Source: Streptomyces djakartensis
Lineage (GTDB): Bacteria > Actinomycetota > Actinomycetes > Streptomycetales > Streptomycetaceae
Assembly (NCBI RefSeq): GCF_014651075.1
Contig: NZ_BMWE01000009.1
Coordinates: 62,001 to 126,000 of the forward strand
DNA length: 64,000 nt
Direction of reading: 5' to 3'
Shown here: positions 45,389 to 54,775 of the stretch, piece by piece
How positions within the stretch are numbered: position 1 is the first letter of the stretch
Layout of the letters: each line of letters begins with the position of its first letter
Notes under the pieces: model-generated
Databases searched by the model: none
The model's input: only the letters and a program-made list of their open reading frames with translations
What the model was told of the DNA's origin: nothing
Program-made: the position numbers and the translations under genes

Positions 45389-46396
45389 TCAGCCGAGCGT
45401 GGCGACCAGGACCGCCTTGATGGTGTGCAGGCGGTTCTCCGCCTCGTCGAAGACGACGGAGTGCGCCGACTCGAAGACCTCGTCCGACACCTCCAGGTAC
45501 TCCAGGCCGTGGGCCGCGTGGATCTCCTGGCCGACCTTGGTGCCGAGGTCGTGGAAGGCGGGCAGGCAGTGCAGGAACCTCACGTCCGGGTTGCCGGTGG
45601 CGCGCAGGACGTCGGTGGTCACCGCGTAGGGGGCGAGGGCGGTGATGCGCTCCTCCCAGACCTCCTTCGGCTCGCCCATGGAGACCCAGACGTCCGTGGC
45701 GACGAAGTCGGCGCCGCGGACGCCCTCGTCCAGGGCCTCGGTGAGCGTGATGCGGGCGCCGCTGTTCCCGGCGAGCTCGCGGGCCCGGTCGACGACCTCC
45801 TCGGCCGGCCAGTACGCCTTCGGCGCGACGAGACGCACGTCCATGCCGAGCAGGGCGCCGGTGACCAGGTAGGAGTTGCCCATGTTGAAGCGGGCGTCGC
45901 CCAGGTACGCGAAGGCCATCGCGTTCAGCGGCTTGGCGCAGTGCTCGGTCATGGTCAGCACGTCGGCGAGCATCTGGGTGGGGTGCCAGTCGTCGGTGAG
46001 CCCGTTGTAGACCGGCACGCCCGCGTACGCCGCCAGCTCCTCCACCTTCTGCTGGCTGTCACCCCGGTACTCGATCCCGTCGTACATCCGGCCCAGCACC
46101 CGCGCGGTGTCCCTGACCGACTCCTTGTGGCCGATCTGCGAGCCGGACGGGTCGAGGTACGTCGTCGAGGCGCCCTGGTCGGCCGCCGCCACCTCGAACG
46201 CGCAGCGGGTGCGGGTGGAGGTCTTCTCGAAGATCAGCGCGATGTTCCTGCCCCGCAGGTACTGCGTCTCGGCCCCGGCCTTCTTGGCGGCCTTCAGTTC
46301 GGCGGCCAGCTCGACCAGGCCACGGAACTCCTCCTCGGTGAAGTCCAGCTCCTTGAGGAAGTGGCGGCCGGCGAGGGCGGTCGGGACTGTCGCCAT
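45389..46396 (-). CDS. argF: Ornithine carbamoyltransferase
   Basis: A 335-residue enzyme with the carbamoyl phosphate loop FEKTSTRTRCAFE, HPTQMLAD, DVWVSMGEP and the ornithine-site Cys in FLHCLPAFHD. In arginine synthesis it makes citrulline; in the deiminase pathway it works in reverse to give carbamoyl phosphate. Its position directly downstream of arcA suggests the catabolic role (arcB), although it may serve both. GGAG lies 8 nt before ATG 46396. The 101-bp gap to arcA contains two CTATACA repeats. Confidence 0.96.
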   Translation of the reverse strand: MATVPTALAGRHFLKELDFTEEEFRGLVELAAELKAAKKAGAETQYLRGRNIALIFEKTSTRTRCAFEVAAADQGASTTYLDPSGSQIGHKESVRDTARVLGRMYDGIEYRGDSQQKVEELAAYAGVPVYNGLTDDWHPTQMLADVLTMTEHCAKPLNAMAFAYLGDARFNMGNSYLVTGALLGMDVRLVAPKAYWPAEEVVDRARELAGNSGARITLTEALDEGVRGADFVATDVWVSMGEPKEVWEERITALAPYAVTTDVLRATGNPDVRFLHCLPAFHDLGTKVGQEIHAAHGLEYLEVSDEVFESAHSVVFDEAENRLHTIKAVLVATLG

Positions 46397-46441
46397 GGGG
46401 GCGCTCCAGGGATGCGGATGGGGAACAGGACTCCTGGAATA

Positions 46442-46468
46442 CTATACAAAGCTCAGCATGTCTATACA
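46442..46468. promoter_or_regulatory. CTATACA direct repeats between arcA and argF
   Basis: CTATACA occurs at 46442-46448 and again at 46462-46468, exactly 20 bp (two helical turns) apart, in an unusually A/T-rich stretch upstream of argF. This suggests an activator or repressor site such as an ArgR-type control, but it does not match the ARG-box consensus closely. Confidence 0.35.
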
Positions 46469-46497
46469 GTGGGCTCCGGGGGGCGCCTCCGGGGGGC

Positions 46498-47721
46498 CTA
46501 CACGGGCTCCCGTTCGACCGGGCAGCTCATGCACCGCGGGCCGCCCCTCCCCCGCCCCAGCTCGCTCCCCGGGATCTCTATCACCTCGATGCCCTGTTTG
46601 CGCAGGTGGGTGTTGGTCGTGGCGTTCCGTTCGTAGGCGACCACCACGCCGGGTTCGACGGCCAGGACGTTGCAGCCGTCGTCCCACTGCTCGCGTTCGG
46701 CCGCGTGCACGTCCTGGGTGGCGGTCAGCACCCGGATCTCGTTGAGGCCGAGCGCGGCGGCGATCGCGCGGTGCATGTGCTCCGGCGGATGGTCGGTGAC
46801 CTTCAGTTCCTTCTCCCCGACGCCCGGCTCGATGGTGTACGAGCGGAGCATGCCGAGGCCCGCGTACTGGGTGAAGGTGTCGCCGTCGACCATGGTCATC
46901 ACGGTGTCGAGGTGCATGAACGCACGCCGCTTGGGCATGTCGAGCGCCACGATCGTCTCGGCGGACCCGGCGGCGAACAGCTTGTGGGCGAGCATCTCCA
47001 CGGCCTGGGGCGTGGTGCGCTCGCTCATGCCGATGAGCACCGCCCCGTTGCCGATGACGAGGACGTCCCCGCCCTCGATGGTGGACGGGTAGTCGGCCTG
47101 GCCCTCGGACCAGACGTGGAAGGCCTCGTCCCGGAACAGCGGGTGGTGCCGGTAGATCGCCTCGAAGTGCACGGTCTCGCGCTGCCGGGCCGGCCAGCGC
47201 ATGGCGTTGATGGAGACACCGTCGTAGATCCAGGCGGAGGTGTCCCGGGTGAAGAGGTGGTTGGGCAGCGGATCCAGCAGGAAGTCGTCCAGTTCCATGA
47301 CGTGGAAGCGCACCGAGGTGGGCTCCGGGTGCACGTCCAGGAACTCGCGTTTGGTCATGCCGCCGATCAGCACCTCGGCGAGTTGCGGCCCGGGCAGGTT
47401 CTCGAAGGCGGCTCTGAGGTGGTCGGTGGCGAGCGGGCCGTACTCCTTCTCGTCGAAGACCCGGTCCAGGACGAGCGTTCTGGCCGCCGGGACCCCCAGC
47501 GTCTCGGCCAGCAGGTCACCGAAGAGGTGGACGGTGACGCCCCGGTCGCGCAGCACGTCGGCGAACCCGTCGTGCTCCGCGCGGGCCCTGCGCACCCACA
47601 GCACGTCGTCGAAGAGCAGCGAGGTCTTGTTGCTCGGGGTGAGCCTTTTGAGCTCCAGATCGGGCCGGTGCAGGATGACGCGGCGCAGCCGCCCGGCCTC
47701 GGAGTGGACGTGGTATGCCAT
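46498..47721 (-). CDS. arcA: Arginine deiminase
   Basis: A 407-residue amidinotransferase-fold enzyme converting arginine to citrulline and ammonia. Key parts: ELDDFLLDPLPNHLFTRD, TIEGGDVLVIGNG, the HLDTVMTMVD catalytic histidine region, and the nucleophilic cysteine in GRGRGGPRCMSCPVER near the C-terminus. It allows ATP recovery from arginine under oxygen or energy limitation, with argF downstream. ATG 47721 is preceded by GGAG. Confidence 0.96.
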   Translation of the reverse strand: MAYHVHSEAGRLRRVILHRPDLELKRLTPSNKTSLLFDDVLWVRRARAEHDGFADVLRDRGVTVHLFGDLLAETLGVPAARTLVLDRVFDEKEYGPLATDHLRAAFENLPGPQLAEVLIGGMTKREFLDVHPEPTSVRFHVMELDDFLLDPLPNHLFTRDTSAWIYDGVSINAMRWPARQRETVHFEAIYRHHPLFRDEAFHVWSEGQADYPSTIEGGDVLVIGNGAVLIGMSERTTPQAVEMLAHKLFAAGSAETIVALDMPKRRAFMHLDTVMTMVDGDTFTQYAGLGMLRSYTIEPGVGEKELKVTDHPPEHMHRAIAAALGLNEIRVLTATQDVHAAEREQWDDGCNVLAVEPGVVVAYERNATTNTHLRKQGIEVIEIPGSELGRGRGGPRCMSCPVEREPV

Positions 47722-48253
47722 GCCTCCATCCTGACCACCGGAGCGCGCGTTGACGCGCTCCTCACGCGTTTCCGCGCCCTCTAGTTACCGTCCGACTGAC
47801 GACAACGGAACGCTGCCGGGCCCCCTGGGCAGCGGCCGAAGCAGCCCCGGCCGGGCCGGGGTGCGGCGCGTCGCCCGCCCCCGTTCGAGCGCGGCCGCCC
47901 GGGCGGCGATCCGGTCGGGGGCGGTCCGGCGGCATCTCCACCGCGGGATCGACGGTGCGCGAGCCACTCGGTTCGCGGTGCGGGGTGCGGCCGTGCGGCA
48001 CGGATGAGCGCGGCGCGGCACCGCCTCACGCAGCCGGCGGCCGGGGGGTGCGGGCCGGGGACGGCAGCGCGGCCCTGCGCGGCAGGGCGGCCGCTGGTCA
48101 GCGGCGTGCACCGCCGGACGGCTCTACCGGCGGCGCAGCACGAAGCAGTACGCGGCCCCTCGGCCTCCTCGGCGCCCTCCGCACCGGCGGGCCCGGTCCC
48201 GCCGGAAGCCCGTGACGCCGGTGAAGGCGCAAACGGGACGGGAGACACCACGT
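47722..48253. other. Long intergenic region
   Basis: About 530 bp between the arcA start and the Pnkp terminator. Nearest arcA the minus strand should hold its promoter, but no clear hexamers are visible. The rest is extremely GC-rich with open frames on all strands that show no protein-like composition. No gene seen. Confidence 0.5.
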
Positions 48254-48291
48254 CCGGCCGGGCCCGTCCCAAGCGGGACGGATCCGGCCGG
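48254..48291 (-). terminator. Terminator of the Hen1-Pnkp operon
   Basis: CCGTCCC-AAGC-GGGACGG (48264-48281) is a perfect 7-bp stem with a tetraloop, extended by a flanking CCGGCCGG/CCGGCCGG pair (48254-48261 with 48284-48291) across a 2x2 internal loop. It starts 12 bp beyond the Pnkp stop. Confidence 0.7.
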
Positions 48292-48303
48292 AACCGCGTG
48301 GCG

Positions 48304-50850
48304 TCACAGCCGGGGGTCCACCGGCTCCGACTCCAGCGCCAGCACCCCGAACACCGCCTCGTGCACCCGCCACAGCGGCTCGCCCCCGGCCAGCCGGTCC
48401 AGCGCCTCCAGGCCCAGTGCGTACTCGCGGATCGCCAGCGACCGCTTGTGGTTCAGGAACCGCGAACGCAGACGGGCCAGGTTCTCCGGGCGCGTGTACT
48501 CGGGACCGTAGATGATCCGCAGGTACTCACGGCCGCGGCACTTGATGCCGGGCTGCACCAGACGGCCCGCCGGGTCGCGGACCAGTGCGCCGACCGGCTT
48601 CACGACCATGCCCTCGCCGCCGCGGCCGGTCATCTCCAGCCACCAGTCGACACCGGCCTGGACGGACTCCGGGTCGGCGGTGTCGACGTACAGCCGCCGC
48701 GTGGTCTGGAGCAGGCCGCTGCCGTCGTGCTCGACGATGCGGTCGAGCAGGGCGAGCTGCTCGTCGTGCGGCAGGGCGGCGAGGCTGCGGCCCTGGACCG
48801 CGAGGATCTGGAACGGGGCCAGGCGGACACCGTCCAGGCCGTCGGTGGTCCAGCAGTAGCGGCGGTAGGCGTCCGTGAACGCGGCGGCCTCGGCGGACCG
48901 TTCGCGGGTGCGGGCCAGCAGGCCGGTCACGTCGACGCCCCGCGCCGCAGCGCCCCGCAGCGCGGCCAGCGCGCCCGGGAACACCGCGCCGGACGCGGCC
49001 CCCACGGCGGCGTACTGCGAACGGAGCAGCCCGGACGCCTTCAGCGACCACGGCATCAACTCGGCGTCCAGCAGCAGCCAGTCCGTCTCCAGCTCGCCCC
49101 AGAGACCGGCCTCACCGACCGCCGTGCGCACCCGGTCGAGTATCTGCTCGGTGAGGGTGTCGTCGTCGAGGAAGGGACGTCCGGTGCGGGTGTAGAGGGT
49201 GCCGGTCGGGCCGTCCACCCCGAAGCGCCTGCGCGCCGCGTCCGCGTCGCGGCAGACCAGCGCCACCGCCCGCGAGCCCATGTGCTTCTCCTCGCACACG
49301 ACCCGCGCGACGCCGTCCCGCGCGTACTGGGCGAAGGCCTCGGCCGGGTGCTCCAGATAGCCGTCGAGTTGCGAGGTCGCCGACGGCGCCATGGTCGGCG
49401 GCAGGTACGGCAGCAGCCGCGGGTCCACCGCGAAGCGGCTCATGACCTCCAGGGCCGCCGCCGCGTTCTCCTCGCGGATCGAGATCCGGCCCTGGTGCCG
49501 GGTCTCGACGACCCGGCGGCCGTGCACGTCCGCCAGGTCCAGCGGACGGCCGTCGTGCCCACCGGGCGCCTCGCTGCGCAGTGGCCTGGCCGGCTCGTAC
49601 CAGACCCGCTCCGCCGGGACGTCGACCAGCTCGCGCTCCGGCCAGCGCAGCGCGGTGAGCTTGCCGCCGAACACCGCGCCGGTGTCCAGGCAGATGGTGT
49701 TGTTGAGCCAGGTGGCCTCCGGGACCGGGGTGTGCCCGTAGACCACCGCCGCCCGGCCGCGGTACTCCTCCGCCCACGGGTAGCGCACCGGCAGGCCGAA
49801 CTCGTCGGTCTCGCCGGTCGTGTCGCCGTACAGGGCGTGGCTGCGGACCCGGCCGGAGGTGCGGCCGTGGTACTTCTCGGGCAGACCGGCGTGGCAGACG
49901 ACCAGCCGGCCGCCGTCGAGGACGTAGTGGCTGACGAGGCCGTCGATGAACTGCCGTACCTCGGCGGCGAACTCCTCGCTCTCGCCCGCCATCTGCTCGA
50001 TGGTCTCGGCGAGGCCGTGGGTGTGCTGGACCTTGCGGCCCTTGAGGTGACGCCCGAACTTGTTCTCGTGGTTGCCCGGCACGCACAGGGCGTTGCCCGA
50101 CTTCACCATCGACATGACGCGGCGCAGCACGCCCGGGCTGTCGGGGCCGCGGTCGACCAGGTCGCCGACGAAGACGGCGGTGCGGCCCTCGGGGTGGGCC
50201 CCGTCGGTGTAGCCCAGCTTGCCGAGCAGTGTCTCGAGTTCGGCGGAGCAGCCGTGGATGTCGCCGATGATGTCGAAGGGGCCGGTGAGGTGGGTCAGGT
50301 CGTTGAAGCGCTTCTCGGTGACGACCGTGGCGTTCTCGACGTCCTCCACACCCCGCAGGACGTGCACCTTGCGGAAGCCCTCACGCTCCAGGTGCCTGAG
50401 GGAGCGGCGGAGTTCGCGGGTGTGGCGCTGGATGACCCGGCGGGGCATGTCCGCGCGGTCACCGCGGGCCGCGTTGCGCTCGGCGCACACCGCCTCGGGC
50501 ACGTCGAGCACGATGGCTATCGGGAGTACGTCGTACCGCTTGGCCAGGTCGATCAGCTGCCGCCGGGCGTCGGACTGGACGCTGGTGGCGTCCACGACGG
50601 TGCGGCGGCCCGCGGCCAGGCGCTTGCCCGCGATGTAGTGCAGGACGTCGAAGGCGTCCTTGGTGGCGCTCTGGTCGTTCTCGTCGTCCGAGACGAGCCC
50701 GCGGCAGAAGTCGGACGAGATGATCTCGGTCGGCTTGAAGTGCCGGCGGGCGAACGTGGACTTGCCGGAGCCGGAGGCGCCGACGAGCACGACGAGGGAG
50801 AGGTCGGTGACGGGGAGCACCCGTCCCGTGGTCCTGGTCTCGGTGGTCAT
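48304..50850 (-). CDS. pnkp: Polynucleotide kinase-phosphatase-ligase (RNA repair enzyme Pnkp)
   Basis: An 848-residue three-domain RNA end-healing/sealing enzyme. The N-terminal kinase has the P-loop VGASGSGKSTFARR. The central metallophosphatase has GDIHGC, GDLVDRGPDS and GNHE motifs (residues about 180-330) and removes 2',3'-cyclic phosphates. The C-terminal adenylyltransferase has the nucleotide-binding lysine in EEKHMGSRAV (about residue 515). Bacterial Pnkp works with Hen1, encoded upstream with a 4-bp ATGA overlap, to repair cut tRNAs and protect them by 2'-O-methylation. This is a response to ribotoxins. Lengths and motifs are normal. Confidence 0.96.
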   Translation of the reverse strand: MTTETRTTGRVLPVTDLSLVVLVGASGSGKSTFARRHFKPTEIISSDFCRGLVSDDENDQSATKDAFDVLHYIAGKRLAAGRRTVVDATSVQSDARRQLIDLAKRYDVLPIAIVLDVPEAVCAERNAARGDRADMPRRVIQRHTRELRRSLRHLEREGFRKVHVLRGVEDVENATVVTEKRFNDLTHLTGPFDIIGDIHGCSAELETLLGKLGYTDGAHPEGRTAVFVGDLVDRGPDSPGVLRRVMSMVKSGNALCVPGNHENKFGRHLKGRKVQHTHGLAETIEQMAGESEEFAAEVRQFIDGLVSHYVLDGGRLVVCHAGLPEKYHGRTSGRVRSHALYGDTTGETDEFGLPVRYPWAEEYRGRAAVVYGHTPVPEATWLNNTICLDTGAVFGGKLTALRWPERELVDVPAERVWYEPARPLRSEAPGGHDGRPLDLADVHGRRVVETRHQGRISIREENAAAALEVMSRFAVDPRLLPYLPPTMAPSATSQLDGYLEHPAEAFAQYARDGVARVVCEEKHMGSRAVALVCRDADAARRRFGVDGPTGTLYTRTGRPFLDDDTLTEQILDRVRTAVGEAGLWGELETDWLLLDAELMPWSLKASGLLRSQYAAVGAASGAVFPGALAALRGAAARGVDVTGLLARTRERSAEAAAFTDAYRRYCWTTDGLDGVRLAPFQILAVQGRSLAALPHDEQLALLDRIVEHDGSGLLQTTRRLYVDTADPESVQAGVDWWLEMTGRGGEGMVVKPVGALVRDPAGRLVQPGIKCRGREYLRIIYGPEYTRPENLARLRSRFLNHKRSLAIREYALGLEALDRLAGGEPLWRVHEAVFGVLALESEPVDPRL

Positions 50851-52310
50851 GCGGCCTTCGCCTCCTTCGGGTTCCTCATCATGAACACGGCCATCTGGGT
50901 GGGCGGCCCCACCTCCGGGTCGTCGGGCCCGACAGGCACGAAGTCGACCTCGTAGCCGTGCCGTTCGGCGACGGCCCCGGCCCAGGCCCGGAACTCCGCG
51001 CGGGTCCACTCGAAGCGGTGGTCGCCGTGCCGGACATGACCGGTCGGGAGGCTCTCCCACCGCACGTTGTACTCGACGTTCGGGGTGGTCACGAGGACCG
51101 TGCGCGGCCGGGCCGAGCCGAACACGGCGTACTCCAGGGCGGGCAGCCGGGGCAGGTCGAGGTGCTCGATGACCTCGCTGAGCACGGCGGCGTCGTACCC
51201 CTTGAGCCGGCGGTCGGTGTAGGCGAGCGAGCCCTGGAGGAGCTTGACGCGCGCGGCCTGCCGCTCCCCCATGCGGTCCAGCCTCAGCCGCCGGGAGGCG
51301 ATGGTGAGCGCGCGCACCGACACGTCCAGCCCCACGATCTCGGTGAACGCCGGGTCCTTGAGCAGGGCCTGCGTCAACTGGCCCTGGCCGCAGCCCAGAT
51401 CGAGCACCCGGGCCGCCCCGGATGCCTTGAGCGCGGCGGTGATCGCCTCCCGGCGCTGCTCGGCCAGCGGGGTCGGACGCTCCTCGGTCCCGGTCTCCGC
51501 CTCGACCGCGTTGTCGATCTCCTCGATCTCGCTGTCGTCCGTCTCCGCGAGGCGCACCAGCTCCAGTCGCTCGGCGGCCTGCCGGGTCAGCGACCAGCGG
51601 CGCGAGAGGTACCGGCTGGTGATCAGCTTCTGCTCCGGGTGACCGGCCAGCCAGCCCTCGCCGGCGCGCAGCAGCTTGTCGACCTCCTCGGAGGAGACCC
51701 AGTAGTGCTTGGCGTCGTCCAGGACCGGGAGGAGGACGTAGAGGTGCCGCAGCGCCTCGGCGAGGGTACGACCTGTGGACTCCAGTTCGAGCCGGACGTA
51801 CCGGGAGTCCCCCCACTCGGGGAACTCGGTGTCCAGCGGCACGGGTTCGGCGGTGACCGTCCAGCCGAGCGGCTCGAAGAGCCGCCGTACGAGGCCGGGG
51901 CCGCCGCGGGCGGGCAGCGCGGGCACTTCGATGCGCAACGGCCGTGGCGCTGCGGGCAGTTCGGGCCGGGCGTTGCAGACGCCGCGCATCGCGCTGGAGA
52001 AGACGCCGCTCAGCGCCACCGCGAGCAGGGAGGAGGCCGCGTACGGGCGGTCGTTGACGTACTGCGCGAGTGCCGCGTCCGGGGCGCCGCCCCGGCCCTT
52101 GCCCTTGCCGCGCCGGACCAGCGCCACCGTGTCGACCTCAAGCAGCAGCGCCGCCGTGCAGCGCTCGGTGTCCGCCTCGGGGTAGAGGACGTGGGCCGTG
52201 CCGTAGGAGGTGGAGAACGTCTGCGCCTTCTCGGGATGCTTGTGCAGCAGGAAGCCGAGATCGGTGGCTGGGCGCTCCGGGGTGCCAAAGGTGCTGATGG
52301 TCAGGAACAC
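50847..52310 (-). CDS. hen1: 3'-terminal RNA ribose 2'-O-methyltransferase Hen1
   Basis: A 487-residue protein. The N-terminal half (MFLTISTFGTPERPATDLGF onward) is the bacterial-specific region that activates the Pnkp ligase. The C-terminal methyltransferase domain (about 290-480) has SAM motif ARVLDLGCGQGQLTQAL and the metal-binding EVIEHLDLPR ... GHVRHGDHRFEW motif of Hen1. It methylates the 2'-OH at the break so that the repaired RNA resists recleavage. The GTG at 52310 begins the conserved N-terminus, although its ribosome site is weak. It overlaps pnkp by 4 bp. Confidence 0.96.
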   Translation of the reverse strand: MFLTISTFGTPERPATDLGFLLHKHPEKAQTFSTSYGTAHVLYPEADTERCTAALLLEVDTVALVRRGKGKGRGGAPDAALAQYVNDRPYAASSLLAVALSGVFSSAMRGVCNARPELPAAPRPLRIEVPALPARGGPGLVRRLFEPLGWTVTAEPVPLDTEFPEWGDSRYVRLELESTGRTLAEALRHLYVLLPVLDDAKHYWVSSEEVDKLLRAGEGWLAGHPEQKLITSRYLSRRWSLTRQAAERLELVRLAETDDSEIEEIDNAVEAETGTEERPTPLAEQRREAITAALKASGAARVLDLGCGQGQLTQALLKDPAFTEIVGLDVSVRALTIASRRLRLDRMGERQAARVKLLQGSLAYTDRRLKGYDAAVLSEVIEHLDLPRLPALEYAVFGSARPRTVLVTTPNVEYNVRWESLPTGHVRHGDHRFEWTRAEFRAWAGAVAERHGYEVDFVPVGPDDPEVGPPTQMAVFMMRNPKEAKAA

Positions 52311-52399
52311 GGTGGGTCGACCTCGATCAGTGGTCTGAACTGCGGATACGCCCCACCGTACCGACCGGGCACCGGCGGCACCCGGGATTTTCGCGGGCT

Positions 52400-53323
52400 C
52401 TACGACAGCTGGGACTGCACCTGCGAGGAGATCAGCTCCAGGTGGTCGAGGTCGTCCAGGTCGAGGATCTGGAGGTAGATCCGGCTCGCGCCGGTCTGCG
52501 CGTACCGGCCGATCTTGTCCACGACCTCGGCCGGGGAGCCGGCCAGGCCGTTGAGCTTCAGCTCGTCGGCCTCGCGGCCGATCGCGGCGGCCCGGCGGGC
52601 GACCTCCGCGTCGTCCCGGCCGACGCAGACGACCAGCGCGTTGGAGTAGATCAGGTCGTCACCGCTGCGGCCGGCCTCCTCGGCGGCGGCGCGCACCCGG
52701 CCGAACTGGCGCTCGGTGTCCTCGATCGAGGCGAAGGGGATGTTGAACTCGTCCGCGTACTTCGCGGCCAGCCGTGGGGTGCGGGTGGCGCCGTGGCCGC
52801 CGACGAGCACGGGGATCCTCGCCTGCGCGGGCTTGGGCAGCGCGGGAGATTCCGTGAGGTCGTAGTAGGTGCCGTGGAAGTCGTAGGTCTTGCCCAGCTC
52901 CGTCCCCCACAGGCCGGTGACGATCTCCAGCTGCTCCTCGAGGCGGGCGAACTTCTCCTTGGGGAACGGGATGCCGTAGGCCTTGTGCTCCTCCTCGAAC
53001 CAGCCGGCTCCAAGGCCCAGCTCGACGCGTCCGCCGGACATCTGGTCGACCTGCGCGACCTGGATGGCGAGCACACCGGGCAGCCGGAAGGTGCCGGCGG
53101 TCATCAGGGTGCCGAGCCGGATGCGCTTGGTCTCGCGGGCGAGTCCGGCCAGGGTGATCCAGGCGTCGGTGGGGCCCGGCAGGCCGTCCCCGGATCCCAT
53201 GCGCAGGTAGTGGTCGGAGCGGAAGAAGGCGTCGAATCCGAGATCCTCCGTGGCCTTGGCCACGGTGAGGAGGGTGTCGTAGGAAGCCCCCTGCTGGGGC
53301 TCGGTGAAAATGCGAAGATCCAT
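52400..53323 (-). CDS. LLM-class F420-dependent oxidoreductase
   Basis: A 307-residue luciferase-like enzyme beginning MDLRIFTEPQQGASYDTLL, with FDAFFRSDHYLRMG, RLGTLMTAGTFRLPG and GRVELGLGAGWFEEEH, the pattern of the TIGR03560 F420 subgroup. It oxidises or reduces an unknown substrate with F420. It runs in the same direction as hen1 and ends 90 bp before it, but function gives no reason to link them. Confidence 0.87.
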   Translation of the reverse strand: MDLRIFTEPQQGASYDTLLTVAKATEDLGFDAFFRSDHYLRMGSGDGLPGPTDAWITLAGLARETKRIRLGTLMTAGTFRLPGVLAIQVAQVDQMSGGRVELGLGAGWFEEEHKAYGIPFPKEKFARLEEQLEIVTGLWGTELGKTYDFHGTYYDLTESPALPKPAQARIPVLVGGHGATRTPRLAAKYADEFNIPFASIEDTERQFGRVRAAAEEAGRSGDDLIYSNALVVCVGRDDAEVARRAAAIGREADELKLNGLAGSPAEVVDKIGRYAQTGASRIYLQILDLDDLDHLELISSQVQSQLS

Positions 53324-53561
53324 GTTTCCATCCTGCACTCCGGGTCGCGCGACGAGGAGACCGGTCCTCCGTGCCGCCGGGTCCCCGGTCGGGTGAAATT
53401 ACGTCCATACCGCGTGTGCCACGTGACCGGTCCGGTGACCGGCCCCGGTCATGATCGTTGGCTCGGGCGGAGCCGGGGCCCCCGGCTTCCGCACCGGCCG
53501 GCGAGCGCCGGGGCGTCATCCGCGTCGGCCTCCCCGGGGGCCAGGGGCCGAGGAGGTCGTC

Positions 53562-53735
53562 ATGTCCGAAGAGACCGCGCCGCAGCAGGGCGGGGCCGGG
53601 CAGCCGAAAGGGCTGCTGCAGCAGATGGAGGAGCTGATGGCGGCGCTGAACGCGGACCTGTCGGCGCTGGACGCGGAACTTCAGGCGGCGGGGAACGCCG
53701 GGCGGGGGCCGGGCGGGCAGGAGCCGATCGGCTGA
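53562..53735 (+). CDS. Small coiled-coil protein
   Basis: A 57-residue protein with a short Gln/Gly-rich head and tail and one amphipathic helix (LLQQMEELMAALNADLSALD) suited to coiled-coil pairing. AGGAGG lies about 5 nt before the ATG at 53562. I do not recognise a family; the clean ribosome site and helix make it a likely real gene. Confidence 0.6.
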   Translation: MSEETAPQQGGAGQPKGLLQQMEELMAALNADLSALDAELQAAGNAGRGPGGQEPIG

Positions 53736-53798
53736 GACCGGGCCGGAGCGTGCGGGGCGGGGCCGAGCACGCGGGCACCTCCACTGCGGGCCCCTCCC

Positions 53799-54269
53799 CT
53801 ACCCCGCCTCCATCTCCGGCAGTGCCTGCTCCCGGTCCGCGAGTCTGCGGAGCATCTCCAGGACGCGGTCGCGGGACTCGTCCGCCGCGTCGATGGCCTC
53901 CATGCACTGCCAGTACGTGCCCTCGTCGTCGGCCGCGCAGGCGAGGCCGACCAGGGCTATGCCCACCTCGCCCAGGAGGCCGCCGAGGTACATCAGGGTG
54001 TGGCGGGCGTCGCCCAACTCGGTGAGCTGGCCCGCCCGCAGCTCGCCGGGGGCCAGATCCGGCGGGTCGAGGACGCCGCAGCCGCGCCCCGCCAGCTCGG
54101 TCAACCCCAGGGCCTCACCGCGCAGTTCGGGCGGGCCGGCGACCGCCAGCCGACTCCCTATGGCCTGCGCCAGGGCCTGCGCCTGCCACACCTCGGCCAG
54201 GATCTCCAGCACTCCGCTTCCCGCGGCCAGGGACCGCCTGCTCGTCACGATGAGCCGCACCGCGTCCAT
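53799..54269 (-). CDS. DUF6099-like protein
   Basis: A 156-residue protein starting MDAVRLIVTSRRSLAAGSG, with AEVWQAQALAQAIGSRLA and a helical C-terminus (AADDEGTYWQCMEAIDAADESRDRVLEM). The pattern fits the Streptomyces DUF6099 family as I remember it; no function is known. The open frame extends 63 bp upstream, but ATG 54269 begins the conserved part. The 180 bp upstream of it (54270-54448) is unusually A/T-rich and probably carries its promoter. Confidence 0.65.
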   Translation of the reverse strand: MDAVRLIVTSRRSLAAGSGVLEILAEVWQAQALAQAIGSRLAVAGPPELRGEALGLTELAGRGCGVLDPPDLAPGELRAGQLTELGDARHTLMYLGGLLGEVGIALVGLACAADDEGTYWQCMEAIDAADESRDRVLEMLRRLADREQALPEMEAG

Positions 54270-54448
54270 GCGCTGCCCCCGTCCTGTCGCGACGCGCTCC
54301 GCGCGTCCGTCCGCCCTAACTCCCTTGTTCACTACCCAGAGTGAGGGCGCTTGAGACGAAAAGCCAGAGGAAGACGGAAATTAACGGACAACGATTCGGA
54401 TTCGGGCCGCACTTTGGTTACTCACTGTACAAACGGATTGTGCGGCTC

Positions 54449-54775
54449 CTAGATCGGGAACCTCCGCTCGTTCCGATCGATCTTCGCGTCGAGCGCGGCG
54501 AGCGGGTCGACGCCGAGCACCTCGCACAGCTGGAGCAGGTACGCCAGCACGTCGGCGATCTCGTCGGTGACGCGGTGCGCGGTGTCCGGGTCGCTCATGA
54601 CGCGGGCCGACTCCTCGGGTGTCAGCCACGTGAAGATCTCGACCAGTTCGGACGCCTCCACGCTCAGCGCGGCGGCCAGGTTCTTGGGGGTGTGGTACGG
54701 CTGCCAGTTCCGGGCGGCCGCGAAGTCGGCCAGCCGTCGCTGCAGTGTTGCCAGGTCCAGGGGTTCGTCACTCAC
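54449..54775 (-). CDS. MazG-like nucleotide pyrophosphohydrolase
   Basis: A 108-residue all-alpha NTP-PPase: NWQPYHTPKNLAAALSVEAS, then ELVEIFTWL and VTDEIADVLAYLLQL give the EExxE and ExxD metal-binding pattern of the RS21-C6/MazG-like group, which hydrolyses dCTP or modified nucleotides. Its GTG start overlaps the preceding AAA gene by 8 bp, so the two are coupled. A role in nucleotide-pool cleaning or in phage/stress response is possible. Confidence 0.87.
   Translation of the reverse strand: MSDEPLDLATLQRRLADFAAARNWQPYHTPKNLAAALSVEASELVEIFTWLTPEESARVMSDPDTAHRVTDEIADVLAYLLQLCEVLGVDPLAALDAKIDRNERRFPI

Noticed and set aside
47762..48272. Open frames on both strands between arcA and pnkp
   Set aside because: Arg/Pro/Ala-rich, no ribosome sites and overlapping frames on all strands; typical of non-coding high-GC DNA.
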